Source: Bacillota bacterium
Lineage (GTDB): Bacteria; Bacillota; Clostridia; Christensenellales; JAEXRW01
Reading direction: 5' to 3'
Assembly: GCA_023454175.1 (NCBI GenBank)
Contig: JAEXRW010000040.1
Coordinates: 1-64,000 of the forward strand
Length of the DNA stretch: 64,000 nt
Both the position numbers and the translations under genes were made by a program. How positions within the stretch are numbered: position 1 is the first letter of the stretch; every line of letters begins with the position of its first letter. The notes beneath the pieces were generated by a model. The model ran no database searches. It was not told the DNA's origin and saw nothing but the letters and a program-made list of their open reading frames with translations. Shown here piece by piece: positions 51,678-61,356 of this stretch.

Positions 51678-53072
51678 TCAGAATTGAGCGTTTCCCACGG
51701 TACGCGGGAACGGGACGCAGTCCCGTATGTTCTGCATCCCCGTGATATACATCAGCGCCCGCTCAAAGCCCAGCCCGTACCCCGCGTGCGGCGTCCCGCC
51801 GAACCTGCGCAGGTCCAGGTACCACCAATACGCGCTCTCGTCCATCCCCGTCTCACGGATGCGGCGCTGTAATACATCCAGCCGTTCCTCCCTCTGGCTC
51901 CCGCCGATGATCTCTCCCACGCCCGGGACGAGGAGGTCCATGGCCGCAACGGTTTTATCATCATTATTTAACCGCATGTAAAATGCCTTGATCTCTTTCG
52001 GGTAGTCGATCACGAAAACCGGTTTCTTCACCAGTTTCTCCGTCAGGTAGCGTTCGTGCTCCGTCTGCAGGTCCGTCCCCCAGGATACGGGGTAAGCGAA
52101 CGGTTCGCCGGATTTTTGCAGTTGCTTGACCGCCTCTGTATAGGTCATGCGCTCGAAGTCTGAATTAACAATGAAGTTTAATCGCTCCAGGATCCCTTCC
52201 TGTACAAACTTGTTGAAGAATTCCATCTCCTGCGGCGCCTTGTCCAGCACGTACCGGATGGTGTATTTCATCATGTCCTCGGCCAGCTGCATGTCGTCGG
52301 TGATGTCCGCAAACGCGATCTCGGGCTCGATCATCCAGAATTCCGCCGCGTGCCTAGTGGTGTTCGAGTTTTCCGCGCGGAACGTGGGCCCAAAGGTATA
52401 TACCTTGCCGAAGGCCAGCGCGTACGTTTCCGCGTTCAGCTGCCCGCTCACTGTCAGGCTCGCCTTCTTCCCGAAGAAGTCGGCCTCATAATCGATCTCC
52501 CCGCCCTCTTTTCTGGGCGGGTTGCCCACATCCAGCGTGGTCACCTGAAACATCTCCCCCGCGCCCTCGCAGTCGCTGCAGGTGATGATCGGGGAATGTA
52601 CGTAGACGAATCCGCGCTTCTGGAAAAATTCATGGATGGCCGCCGCCAGCAGCGAGCGCACGCGGAATACGGCGGAAAATGTATTGGTCCGCGGCCTCAG
52701 GTGTGCGATCTCGCGCAGGTATTCGAAGGAATGCCGCTTCTTCTGCAGCGGGTACTCCTCAGGGCTCGATCCGATGAGTTCCACCGCCGATGCCTTGACT
52801 TCGTAGGGCTGCTTGGCTTCGGGCGTCAGTATGAATGTGCCCGTGACCTTTACGGCGCTTCCCGTGCCACTGCGTCTGCCTTCTTCGAAATTCTTCGTTC
52901 CTTCGTCCATCACGATCTGCATCCCCGTGAAGCTCGTCCCGTCGTTGATCTCCAGGAAGGCCAGGCTCTTTGCATCCCGCAGCGTGCGCACCCACCCGCA
53001 GAGCGTTACTTCCTGTCCGCCGTACTTTTCCGGTTCCCTGTGCAGTTCCCTGATCTCATGCGTATACAGCAT
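51678..53072 (-). CDS. asnS: Asparaginyl-tRNA synthetase
   Basis: A 464-residue class II tRNA synthetase that charges tRNA-Asn. The N-terminal OB-fold binds the anticodon (VTLCGWVRTLRDAKSLAFLEINDG), followed by the catalytic core with motif 2 (TFRAENSNTTRHAAEFWMIE) and motif 3 (GYGLGFERALMYITGMQNIRD). The full set of motifs in normal order and a standard length indicate a working gene. GAGGTGTAAGGA precedes the ATG. No T-box leader is visible upstream, so transfer-RNA-dependent control is not shown. Confidence 0.97.
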   Translation of the reverse strand: MLYTHEIRELHREPEKYGGQEVTLCGWVRTLRDAKSLAFLEINDGTSFTGMQIVMDEGTKNFEEGRRSGTGSAVKVTGTFILTPEAKQPYEVKASAVELIGSSPEEYPLQKKRHSFEYLREIAHLRPRTNTFSAVFRVRSLLAAAIHEFFQKRGFVYVHSPIITCSDCEGAGEMFQVTTLDVGNPPRKEGGEIDYEADFFGKKASLTVSGQLNAETYALAFGKVYTFGPTFRAENSNTTRHAAEFWMIEPEIAFADITDDMQLAEDMMKYTIRYVLDKAPQEMEFFNKFVQEGILERLNFIVNSDFERMTYTEAVKQLQKSGEPFAYPVSWGTDLQTEHERYLTEKLVKKPVFVIDYPKEIKAFYMRLNNDDKTVAAMDLLVPGVGEIIGGSQREERLDVLQRRIRETGMDESAYWWYLDLRRFGGTPHAGYGLGFERALMYITGMQNIRDCVPFPRTVGNAQF

Positions 53073-53282
53073 TCCTTACACCTCGTCTATCGATTATGTT
53101 TATTTTTGCGTAGTCAAAGGTTATTATCCCGGGTAAGAGCAGCAAACCTCATTAATCTCCGCAGGGCATTCCAAAACAGCCAACTGTCAACTCTACTTGA
53201 AATACTTTGGAATTATCCGATTATCCTTATATAACATGATACAGGATATTGGTATTTGCCCTGTTCCGACGCTTCTCATCCT

Positions 53283-53405
53283 AAAGCCTCCCTTAAACGG
53301 ATGTATAGCATCCGTATGTAATGGGAGGTGGCAGCCTCAAAGCGACCCAAAATGATCCGCAAATGGGCCGTGTTCCTATGGCGTCGCATACTGCCGGAGG
53401 GATTC
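53283..53405. repeat. Hairpin repeat, copy 2
   Basis: It starts AAAGCCTCCCTTAAACGGATG and ends GCCGGAGGGATTC, with GGATG/CATCC and a GGGAGGTGGCAG word. The frame matches copy 1 at 2106-2214, while the middle part differs. Confidence 0.8.
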
Positions 53406-53527
53406 CAAGCATAAGTGTAGATGAGTCCAACAATATTAACAGTCTTCTGCTGGTGCCGTGTCAGGCATGCATGTATCAACTGCTACCCCCGCAGGCCATT
53501 AAACCATGCCCGCAAGGGCATTCCGCA

Positions 53528-53562
53528 ATTATACATTGTACATTATACATTATACATTTTTA
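53528..53562. repeat. Heptamer array ATTATAC type
   Basis: Units ATTATAC, ATTGTAC, ATTATAC, ATTATAC, ATTTTTA after CCCGCAAGGGCATTCCGCA. This copy is not next to a gene end on either side. Confidence 0.75.
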
Positions 53563-53676
53563 TTTACCCCAAGACAGTATGCTGCACTTGCCATGTCCAC
53601 CGGGCAAACCCATTCTATCATAAATCAATACGAATATACATGTGTGTATATTGAATATATATAGGGGAGGATCATA

Positions 53677-54786
53677 TTGGCATCGGAGGATGTGCCCATG
53701 GCCGAGACGCCCCCCCTCATTGTGATGTTCGTGAAGGAAGGCAGCTTCCTTGCCTATATCGATGGCTCCCCTTTGGGGGAAGTCACCGCCGGCGCCGACC
53801 CCCTGTGCATCCCCTTCGCACCCGAAGGCACGCACTACATCCTCATGATCCCCCTGCACAGCGACGAATACACCCCCTGGCTCCCCTCCGCCTACAAGCT
53901 GAATTTTTCCCGGGGCGAGCTCGTTCTCCCTGTTTCGGGGCAGATGGAGGTCATCCACTGGCCCGGCCATATTTTCTCCGTGGAGATCTCCCCTTCCCGC
54001 GCACAGGCAGGCGCCTCTTCCGGCCATATCGTGCGGCAGCTGGAGTGGCGTCCGCGCGCGCAGCAAAGCCTGCTGGCCACCCTGTATTATGATGGCAGCC
54101 TCCACCTGGCCCTGGAGGATACCGCGCACGGCGAGACGGTCTGGCAGAGCGACTTCCGTTCCATGCACTCCGGCACGCTGGAGACCGTACAGATAGTCTC
54201 CCCGGAGTCCCGCGAGCTGGTCGTACAGGCCCAGGGAAAAGGCAGCGGCAGGAGCCTGGTGCTTTCATGGGATTCATCCGTCGTAGCCTTGCTGGATGAG
54301 GAGAGCGACAGCCTCACCTTTTCGGGCGGGCAGGGCGGCGCGCAGGCCGTCTGCGTGAAAAAGCTGGGGGATCTTGCCGGCCACACCTGCACCAAAACGT
54401 TTGTCATGGAGGAGGGTGCGTTTACGCTCAGGTCCGCCGAATACGTCGCCCCGCAGCCGCCTGTGAAGGCGGATTCCCCGCTGAAGGTCGCCACGGCTTT
54501 CCTCGATGCGGTCGTGCTGGGTCTGAAGGACGAGGCCATGTCCTTTTTGACCTCCTCCCTGAAAAGCGGTCTGTCCATGGACGACCTGAAGGCATATTTT
54601 GACGGTTACGCCCGCCACGCGCGCCCGCCCTTCATCCAGGCGTGCGAGGGCTGCTCCATGGCCTGCCTGGGCCTGCTTTACCAGAAGGCCCCCCGTTTCT
54701 GCAAGGCGCGCATCTTCAAATTCGAGATGCAGAAGACCGATGCTCCCCATACCGCCTTCCTCATTTCAAATATCGATGAATCCTGA
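53677..54786 (+). CDS. Protein of unknown function
   Basis: A 369-residue protein without signal peptide or membrane helix. Residues 1-270 look beta-rich (VMFVKEGSFLAYIDGSPLGEV, LNFSRGELVLPVSGQMEV), and a helical C-terminal part (SPLKVATAFLDAVVLGLKDEAMSFLTSSL) follows. It has a few cysteines (QACEGCSMACLG) that might bind metal. GGGGAGG precedes the TTG at 53677 by 6 bases; a second start at the ATG at 53698 also has GGAGG, so the true start is uncertain. Not recognised. Confidence 0.75.
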   Translation: MASEDVPMAETPPLIVMFVKEGSFLAYIDGSPLGEVTAGADPLCIPFAPEGTHYILMIPLHSDEYTPWLPSAYKLNFSRGELVLPVSGQMEVIHWPGHIFSVEISPSRAQAGASSGHIVRQLEWRPRAQQSLLATLYYDGSLHLALEDTAHGETVWQSDFRSMHSGTLETVQIVSPESRELVVQAQGKGSGRSLVLSWDSSVVALLDEESDSLTFSGGQGGAQAVCVKKLGDLAGHTCTKTFVMEEGAFTLRSAEYVAPQPPVKADSPLKVATAFLDAVVLGLKDEAMSFLTSSLKSGLSMDDLKAYFDGYARHARPPFIQACEGCSMACLGLLYQKAPRFCKARIFKFEMQKTDAPHTAFLISNIDES

Positions 54787-54901
54787 ACAAAGAGTCTGAC
54801 CGACCGTACGGTTGATAAACCATGTATTGTGTTGCCCGTATATGGTATAATCATCTTGATATTTACATCTTTCACGCAAAAGAAGAAAGGGGATTGTCAC
54901 C

Positions 54902-55735
54902 ATGCGAAGCATCCACAATAGGTCAGCCTCCATATCTGCCCGTACCGTTTTCATGCGCTTAGCCGTGCTTCTGGCTGTCATTGCCATGCTTGCTGCGCTA
55001 TTCCCCGGTTGTTCAGCGGTATCGCTTTCCGGGGCCTGGCACAATGAAGACCTGCAGCAGGTGCTGCGGTTCCATGATGACGGCACCGTGGTCATCCGTA
55101 CCGCAGAAGGGGACTTCGAAGCCAAATACATCTTTGACGGCAAGACCGGCCAGGGCATGGTCTCGCTGGACGACCAGGCCCTCACCCTTCAGCTGGCCGG
55201 GGATGATCTCGTCCTGTCTGATAAAGGCGTCGAAAGTACGTTTGTCCGCGGCGAGATGGATATCCAGGTCGCCGCCGCCTCGCCTTCGCAGGAGCAGTCT
55301 CAGGCACCGTCGCCCACACCGGAGCCCTCCGCCACCGTATCGGCCGAAGCGTCCCCCTCGCCATCGAATGCGCCGCCTACGCCCAAACCGTCTGCCAGCA
55401 TATCCGTATCCAAGCCATCCATAAAGCCCATTGCATCCAAACTGCCCAAGATCAGCGGCCTGATATCAGGGGATATCATCAATAAGCTTGTGGGCTCCAT
55501 CGTTGGCAGCTGGGTATGGCAGGATGACAGTGACGTGGTGCTCACGTTGAAGTCCGATAAGTCCTTCGTTTTGAAAATGGCTGGTCAGCCTACACAGGCA
55601 ACCGGCACCTATAAATACAATGCAACCACCAAAACCGGCCAGTTGGACAGCGACCCGCCCGCCTCGGATATGTCATTTACCGTAGATGGAGACACCATGA
55701 CGTGGCATGACGGAAAAGTATTTAAGCGCAAATAA
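54902..55735 (+). CDS. DUF5640-like lipoprotein with two repeated domains
   Basis: A 277-residue lipoprotein. An N-terminal extension leads to a hydrophobic stretch with the lipobox FPGC (about residue 37). A first domain opens LSGAWHNEDLQQVLRFHDDGTVVI, a Ser/Pro/Ala-rich linker (about 125-185) follows, and a second domain opens VGSWVWQDDSDVVLTLKSDKSF; both share the pattern xGxWxxxDxxxVLxFxxDGxV of DUF5640-type beta barrels. AAAGGGG precedes the ATG. It ends at a strong terminator. The role is unknown. Confidence 0.85.
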   Translation: MRSIHNRSASISARTVFMRLAVLLAVIAMLAALFPGCSAVSLSGAWHNEDLQQVLRFHDDGTVVIRTAEGDFEAKYIFDGKTGQGMVSLDDQALTLQLAGDDLVLSDKGVESTFVRGEMDIQVAAASPSQEQSQAPSPTPEPSATVSAEASPSPSNAPPTPKPSASISVSKPSIKPIASKLPKISGLISGDIINKLVGSIVGSWVWQDDSDVVLTLKSDKSFVLKMAGQPTQATGTYKYNATTKTGQLDSDPPASDMSFTVDGDTMTWHDGKVFKRK

Positions 55736-55750
55736 GCTCACAGACGGGGC

Positions 55751-55788
55751 AAAAAGGCATGCATCCCGGGATGCATGCCTTTTTTGTT
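55751..55788 (+). terminator. Terminator of the DUF5640-like gene
   Basis: A perfect 34-base palindrome (55751-55784) centred on CCCGGG, with a T-run inside and after the right arm; it would work on both strands. Confidence 0.85.
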
Positions 55789-55896
55789 GCACATTTGCCG
55801 GATTTTCTTTTTGTTTTCGGTATCCGTCCTTCCGCTTTTGCCATACTAAGTGCATGGAGGTGCACTGCTGAAGATAGAACAATAAACAAATAACGA

Positions 55897-57504
55897 ATGA
55901 TTTTCGGCACACGGATGAAGATACTGCTGCTGTATCCCGAAATACCCGATACGTTCTGGAGTTTCAATTATGCCCTGAAATTCATTTTGCGTAAAGCCAA
56001 CTTCCCCCCGTTGGGCTTGCTGACGGTCGCTTCTCTGCTGCCCGAAGGCTGGGATATCCGTCTGCTGGATATGAATGCCGGCAGACTCCAAAATAGTGAT
56101 CTTTTATGGGCGGATTATGTGTTTATCAGCGCCATGTCCATCCAAAGCAAATCCGTGGAGGATGTTTTGGAAAGATGCCGGCGCCTCGGGGCAAAGACCG
56201 TGGGCGGAGGTCCCCTTTTCACAGCATGGTACGATAAATATGAGCAGGTGGACCACCTCGTATTGAACGAGGCCGAGCTCACGCTGCCCTTTTTTCTCAA
56301 AGACCTGCAGGATGGCAAGGCACGCCATTTGTACCGCACGGATGGGTTCGCGGATATCCGAGCCACACCCATCCCCCGCTGGGACCTCATCAGCAAGCGC
56401 AAGTACGCCTCCATGAATATCCAGTACTCCCGCGGCTGCCCGTTCAATTGCGAGTTTTGTGATATCGTTTCCCTGTATGGGCATGAGCCCCGGCTGAAGG
56501 CAAAAGACCAGATCATTGCGGAGCTGGAGTCGCTGTACCGGTGGGGCTGGAGGGGGAACGTCTTCTTTGTCGATGATAATTTCATCGGGAACAGGGCTGT
56601 ATTGAAGCAAGAGATTTTGCCCGCCATCGTGGAGTGGATGAAGGCGCGCGGCTATCCCTTTTCCTTTTTCACCGAAGCCTCCGTGAATCTGTCCGATGAT
56701 GACGAGCTCATCCGCCTCATGGTGGAAGCCGGGTTTAATATGGTCTTCATCGGCATCGAGACGCCCAACGAGGAGAGCCTCGCCGAGTGCGGCAAGCACC
56801 AGAACAGGAACCGGGATCTGGTATCCTGCGTGAAAAAGCTCCACCGGTCCGGACTGCAGGTGCAGGGCGGCTTCATCGTGGGGTTTGATAGCGATCCCGA
56901 GTCCATCTTCAAAACGGTGGTGGATTTCATTCAGGAAAGCGGCATCGTCACCGCCATGGTGGGCCTGCTCACGGCGCTGCGTGGGACGCGCCTGTACAAA
57001 AGGCTGCAGGGCGAAGGCCGTATTTTGAAAAGGGACTCGGGGGACAATACCGGCTTTTCCCTGAACTTCATCCCCCGCATGGATGCCGGTACCCTGGTGG
57101 CAGGATACCAGGGCATTATAAAGGATATTTACTCGCCCAAGAACTACTATGCCAGGGTCAGGCAGTTCCTTCAGGACTTTCATTTGAAGGCCAGGCGCAC
57201 GGTCCGCCTGCCAGGCTGGCGGGATATCTATGCGCTATTTAAGTCGATCTTTCATCTCGGGTTTGTGGATAGGGATTATAAGGAGTATTGGAAGTTCATG
57301 TTCTGGGCCCTTTCCCGCCGTCCCCTGCTTTTCCCCATGGCCGTCTCGTTTGCCATATACGGCTATCACTTCCGCAAGGTATACGAGTCCAACGTGGCGT
57401 TTGAATCTTCTGAAGCATCCGGGGAATCTGATATGGCAAAGGATGGGAAGGCGGATCTGGCCTCAGGCATGGTATTGACGAAAGAGCCGCCCATGGGGCA
57501 GTAA
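55897..57504 (+). CDS. B12-binding radical SAM protein
   Basis: A 535-residue enzyme. Residues about 7-140 form a cobalamin-binding-like domain (LLLYPEIPDTFWSFNYAL, LGLLTVASLLPEGWDIRLLDMN), followed by the radical SAM core with the cluster motif CPFNCEFC (in YSRGCPFNCEFCDIVSLYG). GGGPLF and FIGIETPNEESLAECGKHQN fit the barrel. The C-terminal part matches the DUF4070-type tail of this subgroup, with one hydrophobic stretch near the end (LLFPMAVSFAIYGYHF). The substrate is unknown; relatives act on lipids and tetrapyrroles. The start is uncertain: MKILLLYPE at 55915 is a good alternative, and no strong ribosome binding site is visible at either. Confidence 0.9.
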   Translation: MIFGTRMKILLLYPEIPDTFWSFNYALKFILRKANFPPLGLLTVASLLPEGWDIRLLDMNAGRLQNSDLLWADYVFISAMSIQSKSVEDVLERCRRLGAKTVGGGPLFTAWYDKYEQVDHLVLNEAELTLPFFLKDLQDGKARHLYRTDGFADIRATPIPRWDLISKRKYASMNIQYSRGCPFNCEFCDIVSLYGHEPRLKAKDQIIAELESLYRWGWRGNVFFVDDNFIGNRAVLKQEILPAIVEWMKARGYPFSFFTEASVNLSDDDELIRLMVEAGFNMVFIGIETPNEESLAECGKHQNRNRDLVSCVKKLHRSGLQVQGGFIVGFDSDPESIFKTVVDFIQESGIVTAMVGLLTALRGTRLYKRLQGEGRILKRDSGDNTGFSLNFIPRMDAGTLVAGYQGIIKDIYSPKNYYARVRQFLQDFHLKARRTVRLPGWRDIYALFKSIFHLGFVDRDYKEYWKFMFWALSRRPLLFPMAVSFAIYGYHFRKVYESNVAFESSEASGESDMAKDGKADLASGMVLTKEPPMGQ

Positions 57505-57533
57505 ACTGCCTGCAAGCCTGGACCTCGCGTCTG

Positions 57534-58661
57534 CTATTGTATCAGTTCGGCTGTTTGCCGGATCTTGGCGAGGCCGTTGTCGATCGTGATCTGGTTGATG
57601 GAAAATGTCCCGTCCGGATAGGTGATATTGATGTATGCATTGTCCTGTGTCGTACCCAGCCAGATATAGCCTTCATCCCCTGCCAGGCTGTACAGGCTGG
57701 TCACGTCCGCCGCCCTGTATGTCTTTCCCGTATCCGTGTCCAGGGCGGTAAGGATCATACTGGCGCCGTCCTTTGCCACGTACAGGATATATTGCCCGTA
57801 CCGGGAAAAGGTGAAATCCCGGTCGATGTTTCTGCAGATCACCCGCTGCTTCCCCGAAGCCAGGTCCTGGGACACGAAGCTTTCTTCGTTATAATAATAG
57901 ATCCTTCCGCTGATGGTTTCGTATGCGTCCCATTCGGCGATATAGCTGGTGATCTGTCTCGACCTTTTGGTTTTTTCGTTGTATTCGTATATGTAGTCAC
58001 CCTCCGCGCCGTAGGGTTCGGTATGGTAGATCTTCCCGCCGATTGTTTGGATGCTGGATGCCTCCTGCAGGATCTTCTTCAGATGATTCCCGTCCAGGTC
58101 CATGGAGTACAGGCTGCTCCTGTCTGCGCGGTCCGGCTTGCGTGTGTCCAGGCACAGGTACATCGTCTTGCCGTCGGTGAATAGTTCGTAGATATTGTAT
58201 GGCAGGGTTGCCGTTTTCACATTCTGCCCCGTGGCGGTGTTGTATGTCCACACTTCGTTGAATACGTTCTTATCGCTGTTGCTGTAAGGGACCCAGTAGA
58301 TCATACCTTTGTCCCATGTGTAGGTGGCGCACTCGTCCAGTATCTTGTCCACGGCGTGGGTCTTTTTGTGTATAGCGTAGACGGCGTTGGTCGAGCCGTT
58401 GTTGCTCATCGTATAAAAGTAGATGCTGTTTTTATCTTCATACATATCCCTGTCCGAGGGCAGGCGCGAGATTACTTTGGCGTCGGGGATATCCTTGTCC
58501 AGCAGCATCGCGCGCGGTGGCGTCTTGGATGGTCCTGCGATGGCCACGGTGTCATCAGGGATGCTCGTTACCGAAGCTGTACCGGGGTCAGGCGTGCTGG
58601 CGCATGCGCTCAGGCACAGGGCGCTGAATATGATGATTGCGGTTGACAGTATTCTTTTCAA
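57534..58661 (-). CDS. DUF5050-like lipoprotein
   Basis: A 375-residue lipoprotein. I use the TTG at 58661 because GGAGGAG is 9 bases upstream and the frame then starts MKRILSTAIIIFSALCLSAC, a clean lipoprotein signal; the ATG at 58691 would prepend ten charged residues. The mature part repeats aromatic/glycine patterns (YFYTMSNNGSTNAVYAIHK, GKMYYLDLDGNHLKK-like) with SLYSMDLDGNHLKKI and YEYNEKTKRSRQITSY, giving about six propeller-like blades of the DUF5050 type. Paralogous in style to the protein at 32327-33709. Convergent with the radical SAM gene, with only 29 bases between. Confidence 0.85.
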   Translation of the reverse strand: MKRILSTAIIIFSALCLSACASTPDPGTASVTSIPDDTVAIAGPSKTPPRAMLLDKDIPDAKVISRLPSDRDMYEDKNSIYFYTMSNNGSTNAVYAIHKKTHAVDKILDECATYTWDKGMIYWVPYSNSDKNVFNEVWTYNTATGQNVKTATLPYNIYELFTDGKTMYLCLDTRKPDRADRSSLYSMDLDGNHLKKILQEASSIQTIGGKIYHTEPYGAEGDYIYEYNEKTKRSRQITSYIAEWDAYETISGRIYYYNEESFVSQDLASGKQRVICRNIDRDFTFSRYGQYILYVAKDGASMILTALDTDTGKTYRAADVTSLYSLAGDEGYIWLGTTQDNAYINITYPDGTFSINQITIDNGLAKIRQTAELIQ

Positions 58662-58853
58662 GGATGCCATCTCCTCCGGCTGTCGTTGCATGTTCCATAT
58701 ATTATATCGTATTTTAAGTTTATATTGTTAACTTACGGCATTTTCATGCGCGTCTGTTGATACATCCTTTACATTCCTTTCGATTAATGCCGCCCGTTTG
58801 GTGATAATATATATTATATAAAAGTCTATCTTGTCTAAGGAGGTTTTCGGGGT

Positions 58854-59561
58854 ATGTTCATGCCCTTTGCATACTGGTACGATCCCACGTGGCTCATTCT
58901 GATCCCCGCCGTCATCCTGGCTATCTACGCGCAGGTACGCGTGTCTTCCACGTTCAATCGTTACAGCCAAATCATGTCCGAGCGCGGATTCACAGCTGCA
59001 GAGGTGGCATCCCACATGCTGCGCCACCACGGCCTGGGGGATGTGCCGGTGGAAATGGCCCAGGGAAGGTTGACCGACCATTACGACCCGAAAAAGCGTG
59101 TGCTGCGCCTTTCGCAGAGCACATTCTCCAGCAGCTCCGTCGCCGCGCTGGGCGTGGCTGCCCATGAGGTGGGCCATGCCATCCAGCATCAGCAGGGTTA
59201 TACGCCCATGAAGGTGCGCACCGCCCTCGTGCCGCTGGCCAATATCGGTACCTATGCCGCCTTCCCGCTGCTCATCCTGGGATTGATTTTGCAGTTGGTC
59301 GGCCTCGTTTATGTCGGTATCGGCGTCTTTGCGCTCGCCGTTTTGTTTCAATTGGTGACGCTGCCCGTGGAGTATGATGCCAGCCGCCGTGCCCGTACGC
59401 TGCTGCAGGATGGCGGGTATCTCACGGTGCAGGAAACAGCCGACGCGCGGAAGGTGCTCAGCGCCGCCGCGCTCACCTACCTCGCCGCCACCCTCATGAG
59501 CCTGCTCCAGCTCCTCCGTTTCATCCTTCTTGCCGGGGCCATGGGCCGCCGCCGCGATTGA
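58854..59561 (+). CDS. yugP-like: YugP-like membrane zinc metallopeptidase
   Basis: A 235-residue membrane protein of the Zn_peptidase_2 family. It opens with a helix (about 10-25), the metal site is HEVGHAIQHQQGY (HExxH, about residue 105), and two further helices follow (about 125-160 and 215-232). The third ligand is presumably the Glu of YDASRRAR-upstream region (LPVEYDASR). AAGGAGGT precedes the ATG by 9 bases. The natural substrate is unknown. Rightward, preceding a HAD phosphatase. Confidence 0.92.
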   Translation: MFMPFAYWYDPTWLILIPAVILAIYAQVRVSSTFNRYSQIMSERGFTAAEVASHMLRHHGLGDVPVEMAQGRLTDHYDPKKRVLRLSQSTFSSSSVAALGVAAHEVGHAIQHQQGYTPMKVRTALVPLANIGTYAAFPLLILGLILQLVGLVYVGIGVFALAVLFQLVTLPVEYDASRRARTLLQDGGYLTVQETADARKVLSAAALTYLAATLMSLLQLLRFILLAGAMGRRRD

Positions 59562-59620
59562 TTGCATTGCCTGGTGATGTATAATAAATGCATCAATTTG
59601 TTTGAGGTGGGTCGCGCTCA

Positions 59621-60304
59621 ATGATAAAAGCCGTTGTTTTCGATATGGATGGCCTCATGTTTGATACCGAGCGTCTCGTGAGGATTGCCTGGGATCATGC
59701 GGGCCGTCAGATGGGTTATGATATACCGTCCGACCTCTTTTCGCTGACCGCCGGGATGGACATCCCCAATACCCGGCGTATTTTTGTCCAGCGTCTGGGA
59801 GGGGATTTTGATTTCTTTGCCTGCCGGAAGCTGCGCGTGGATTACATGATGCAGTACATTCTCGATCACGGCCTGCCCGTGAAACGCGGTTTGTATGAAT
59901 TGCTGGATTTTCTCAAAGGGAATGGGTACGATATGGCCATCGCCTCCTCCACCGAAGCCGACAAGGTGGAATTCAATCTCGCCAAGGCGGGCGTTTCTCA
60001 TTATTTTTCGCATTTGGTCTGCGGGGGCATGGTGCCACGCGGCAAGCCCGCGCCCGATATCTACCTGAAAGCCGTGGAATTGCTTGGGTTGGAGCCCGGC
60101 GAATGCATCGCGTTGGAGGACGCGCCTGCCGGCATCCTTTCCGCATATCGCGCCGGCCTCAGGCCCGTCATGGTGCCGGACCTGGTGGAGCCTGATGAAG
60201 CGACAGACCGTATTCTTTATGCAAAAGTGTCATCCCTATCCGATGTGGTCGGTTTGCTTATCCGCGAAGGCACAGCTGGATTTACCCTTCCCGTTATTTC
60301 TTGA
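59621..60304 (+). CDS. HAD-superfamily phosphatase/phosphomutase
   Basis: A 227-residue cytoplasmic enzyme of the beta-phosphoglucomutase-like HAD group. Motif I is VFDMDGLMFDTERL (nucleophile Asp and acid Asp), the Ser/Thr motif is in IASSTEADKVEFN, the Lys is in RGKPAPDIYLKA and motif IV is ALEDAPAGI. The helical cap between motif I and II is of the C1 type. The substrate (sugar phosphate or other) cannot be told. GAGGTGGG lies 10 bases upstream of the ATG. It follows the YugP-like gene by 59 bases. Confidence 0.93.
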   Translation: MIKAVVFDMDGLMFDTERLVRIAWDHAGRQMGYDIPSDLFSLTAGMDIPNTRRIFVQRLGGDFDFFACRKLRVDYMMQYILDHGLPVKRGLYELLDFLKGNGYDMAIASSTEADKVEFNLAKAGVSHYFSHLVCGGMVPRGKPAPDIYLKAVELLGLEPGECIALEDAPAGILSAYRAGLRPVMVPDLVEPDEATDRILYAKVSSLSDVVGLLIREGTAGFTLPVIS

Positions 60305-60340
60305 TATGGTATAATGTAGGCGTATCATGAATGGGGGTAT

Positions 60341-61237
60341 ATGTGGGTGAGGAAACCGCTGTCCTTTCTTTTTGGCATTGCCCTTGTGCTCGGTATGGTC
60401 GTTGTTTCCACCGGCTGCATGAATGAAGCGGTGGCTAAGGTCTCCCGCGTGCTGGATACCCTCTCCGCTAGTAAAGCCCGACATGTCGTCATGACCGCGG
60501 AAAACCGCCTCGGCAAGGTGGAAGGCATCACAGAGGCAGAAATCGTTATGGATTCCTTTGAGGATTTCACATTGAGTGGCGATGATGCGGTATTGAAGGC
60601 AGGCTACAATGTTGCAGGTGTACCCTCGGATCTCCAGCAGGAAACCATGCCGGACGCATTTATCAAGGATGGTTTTTATTATTACTTATATCTCGATCCT
60701 GACTCATTGCAGCAAAGGTACATAAAGCAGCCTGTGGGCGATACCGGTATGAAATCGTACAAGAAGCTGTTTTTGCCGCCAAAACTGGTTGGTCAGGCTG
60801 TGCAGGCTGGCCGGGTAAAAATAACAGTGGCAGGACGCGATGTAGATGCCGAAGTCTACAATGTAGCTCTTTCGCAGGATTACCTCGATAAACTAATTCA
60901 GCGCAATGGCCCTGGCGCGGCCGGTTCGCTTCTGTCCTTATATCCCGAGAAAGCCCGTGCTCGCACAGAAATGGAAGTACCCCCAGATGTTTATAAATTC
61001 CACGGGTATACCTGCCGCATTTATCTGGAGGATGGACGTTTTGTGCGGTATGAATTCAGTTTCAGCCTCACCCTGGATAATTCGAAATTCCTTGTCTACC
61101 CGGGAAACGTTTCGGGTTTCACGGATTACCAATACAAAGAAACGATTGATGTATTGGAAACTGGGGATTACTTGCCGATAGACTTCCCGGCCTTCACGGA
61201 CGAAAACACCATGCCGCCCCCTTCTTTCGGGGATTGA
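60341..61237 (+). CDS. Lipoprotein of unknown function
   Basis: A 298-residue lipoprotein: MWVRKPLSFLFGIALVLG signal with the lipobox STGC (about residue 26). The mature part is soluble and mixed alpha/beta, with repeated beta patterns (AEVYNVALSQDYLD, TCRIYLEDGRFVRYEFSFS) resembling small periplasmic-type domains such as NTF2-like or LolA-like shells, but no family is recognised. A TATAAT box lies about 30 bases upstream of the start. It is followed by the C1 protease lipoprotein in the same direction. Confidence 0.8.
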   Translation: MWVRKPLSFLFGIALVLGMVVVSTGCMNEAVAKVSRVLDTLSASKARHVVMTAENRLGKVEGITEAEIVMDSFEDFTLSGDDAVLKAGYNVAGVPSDLQQETMPDAFIKDGFYYYLYLDPDSLQQRYIKQPVGDTGMKSYKKLFLPPKLVGQAVQAGRVKITVAGRDVDAEVYNVALSQDYLDKLIQRNGPGAAGSLLSLYPEKARARTEMEVPPDVYKFHGYTCRIYLEDGRFVRYEFSFSLTLDNSKFLVYPGNVSGFTDYQYKETIDVLETGDYLPIDFPAFTDENTMPPPSFGD

Positions 61238-61318
61238 ACAGAATTGCAGCTCGTTTCCAACGGAATGAACGTAACTTTTCTTTCATAATTTTGTATCATT
61301 TCTGTCTATACTGATTAT

Positions 61319-61324
61319 GGTATA
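61319..61324 (+). promoter_or_regulatory. -10 box for the C1 protease lipoprotein
   Basis: TATAAT lies 33 bases upstream of the TTG start. A close match to the -35 consensus is not obvious. Confidence 0.4.
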
Positions 61325-61356
61325 ATGTTCATAATCTCTTTGGGAGTGCGATCCGT

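Larger units (their letters stand above)
53073..53676. other. Intergenic stretch of 604 bases with repeats
   Basis: It holds a short AACTGTC array after GGGCATTCC (53182-53195), hairpin repeat copy 2 (53283-53405), a GGGCATTCC word and a heptamer array (53528-53562). No gene is seen. It separates asnS (leftward) from the unknown gene at 53677 (rightward). Confidence 0.6.

Noticed and set aside
53073..53300. T-box leader for asnS
   Set aside because: No AGGGTGGNACCGCG-type antiterminator word was found on the minus strand in the 600 bases upstream, and repeats occupy most of the space.
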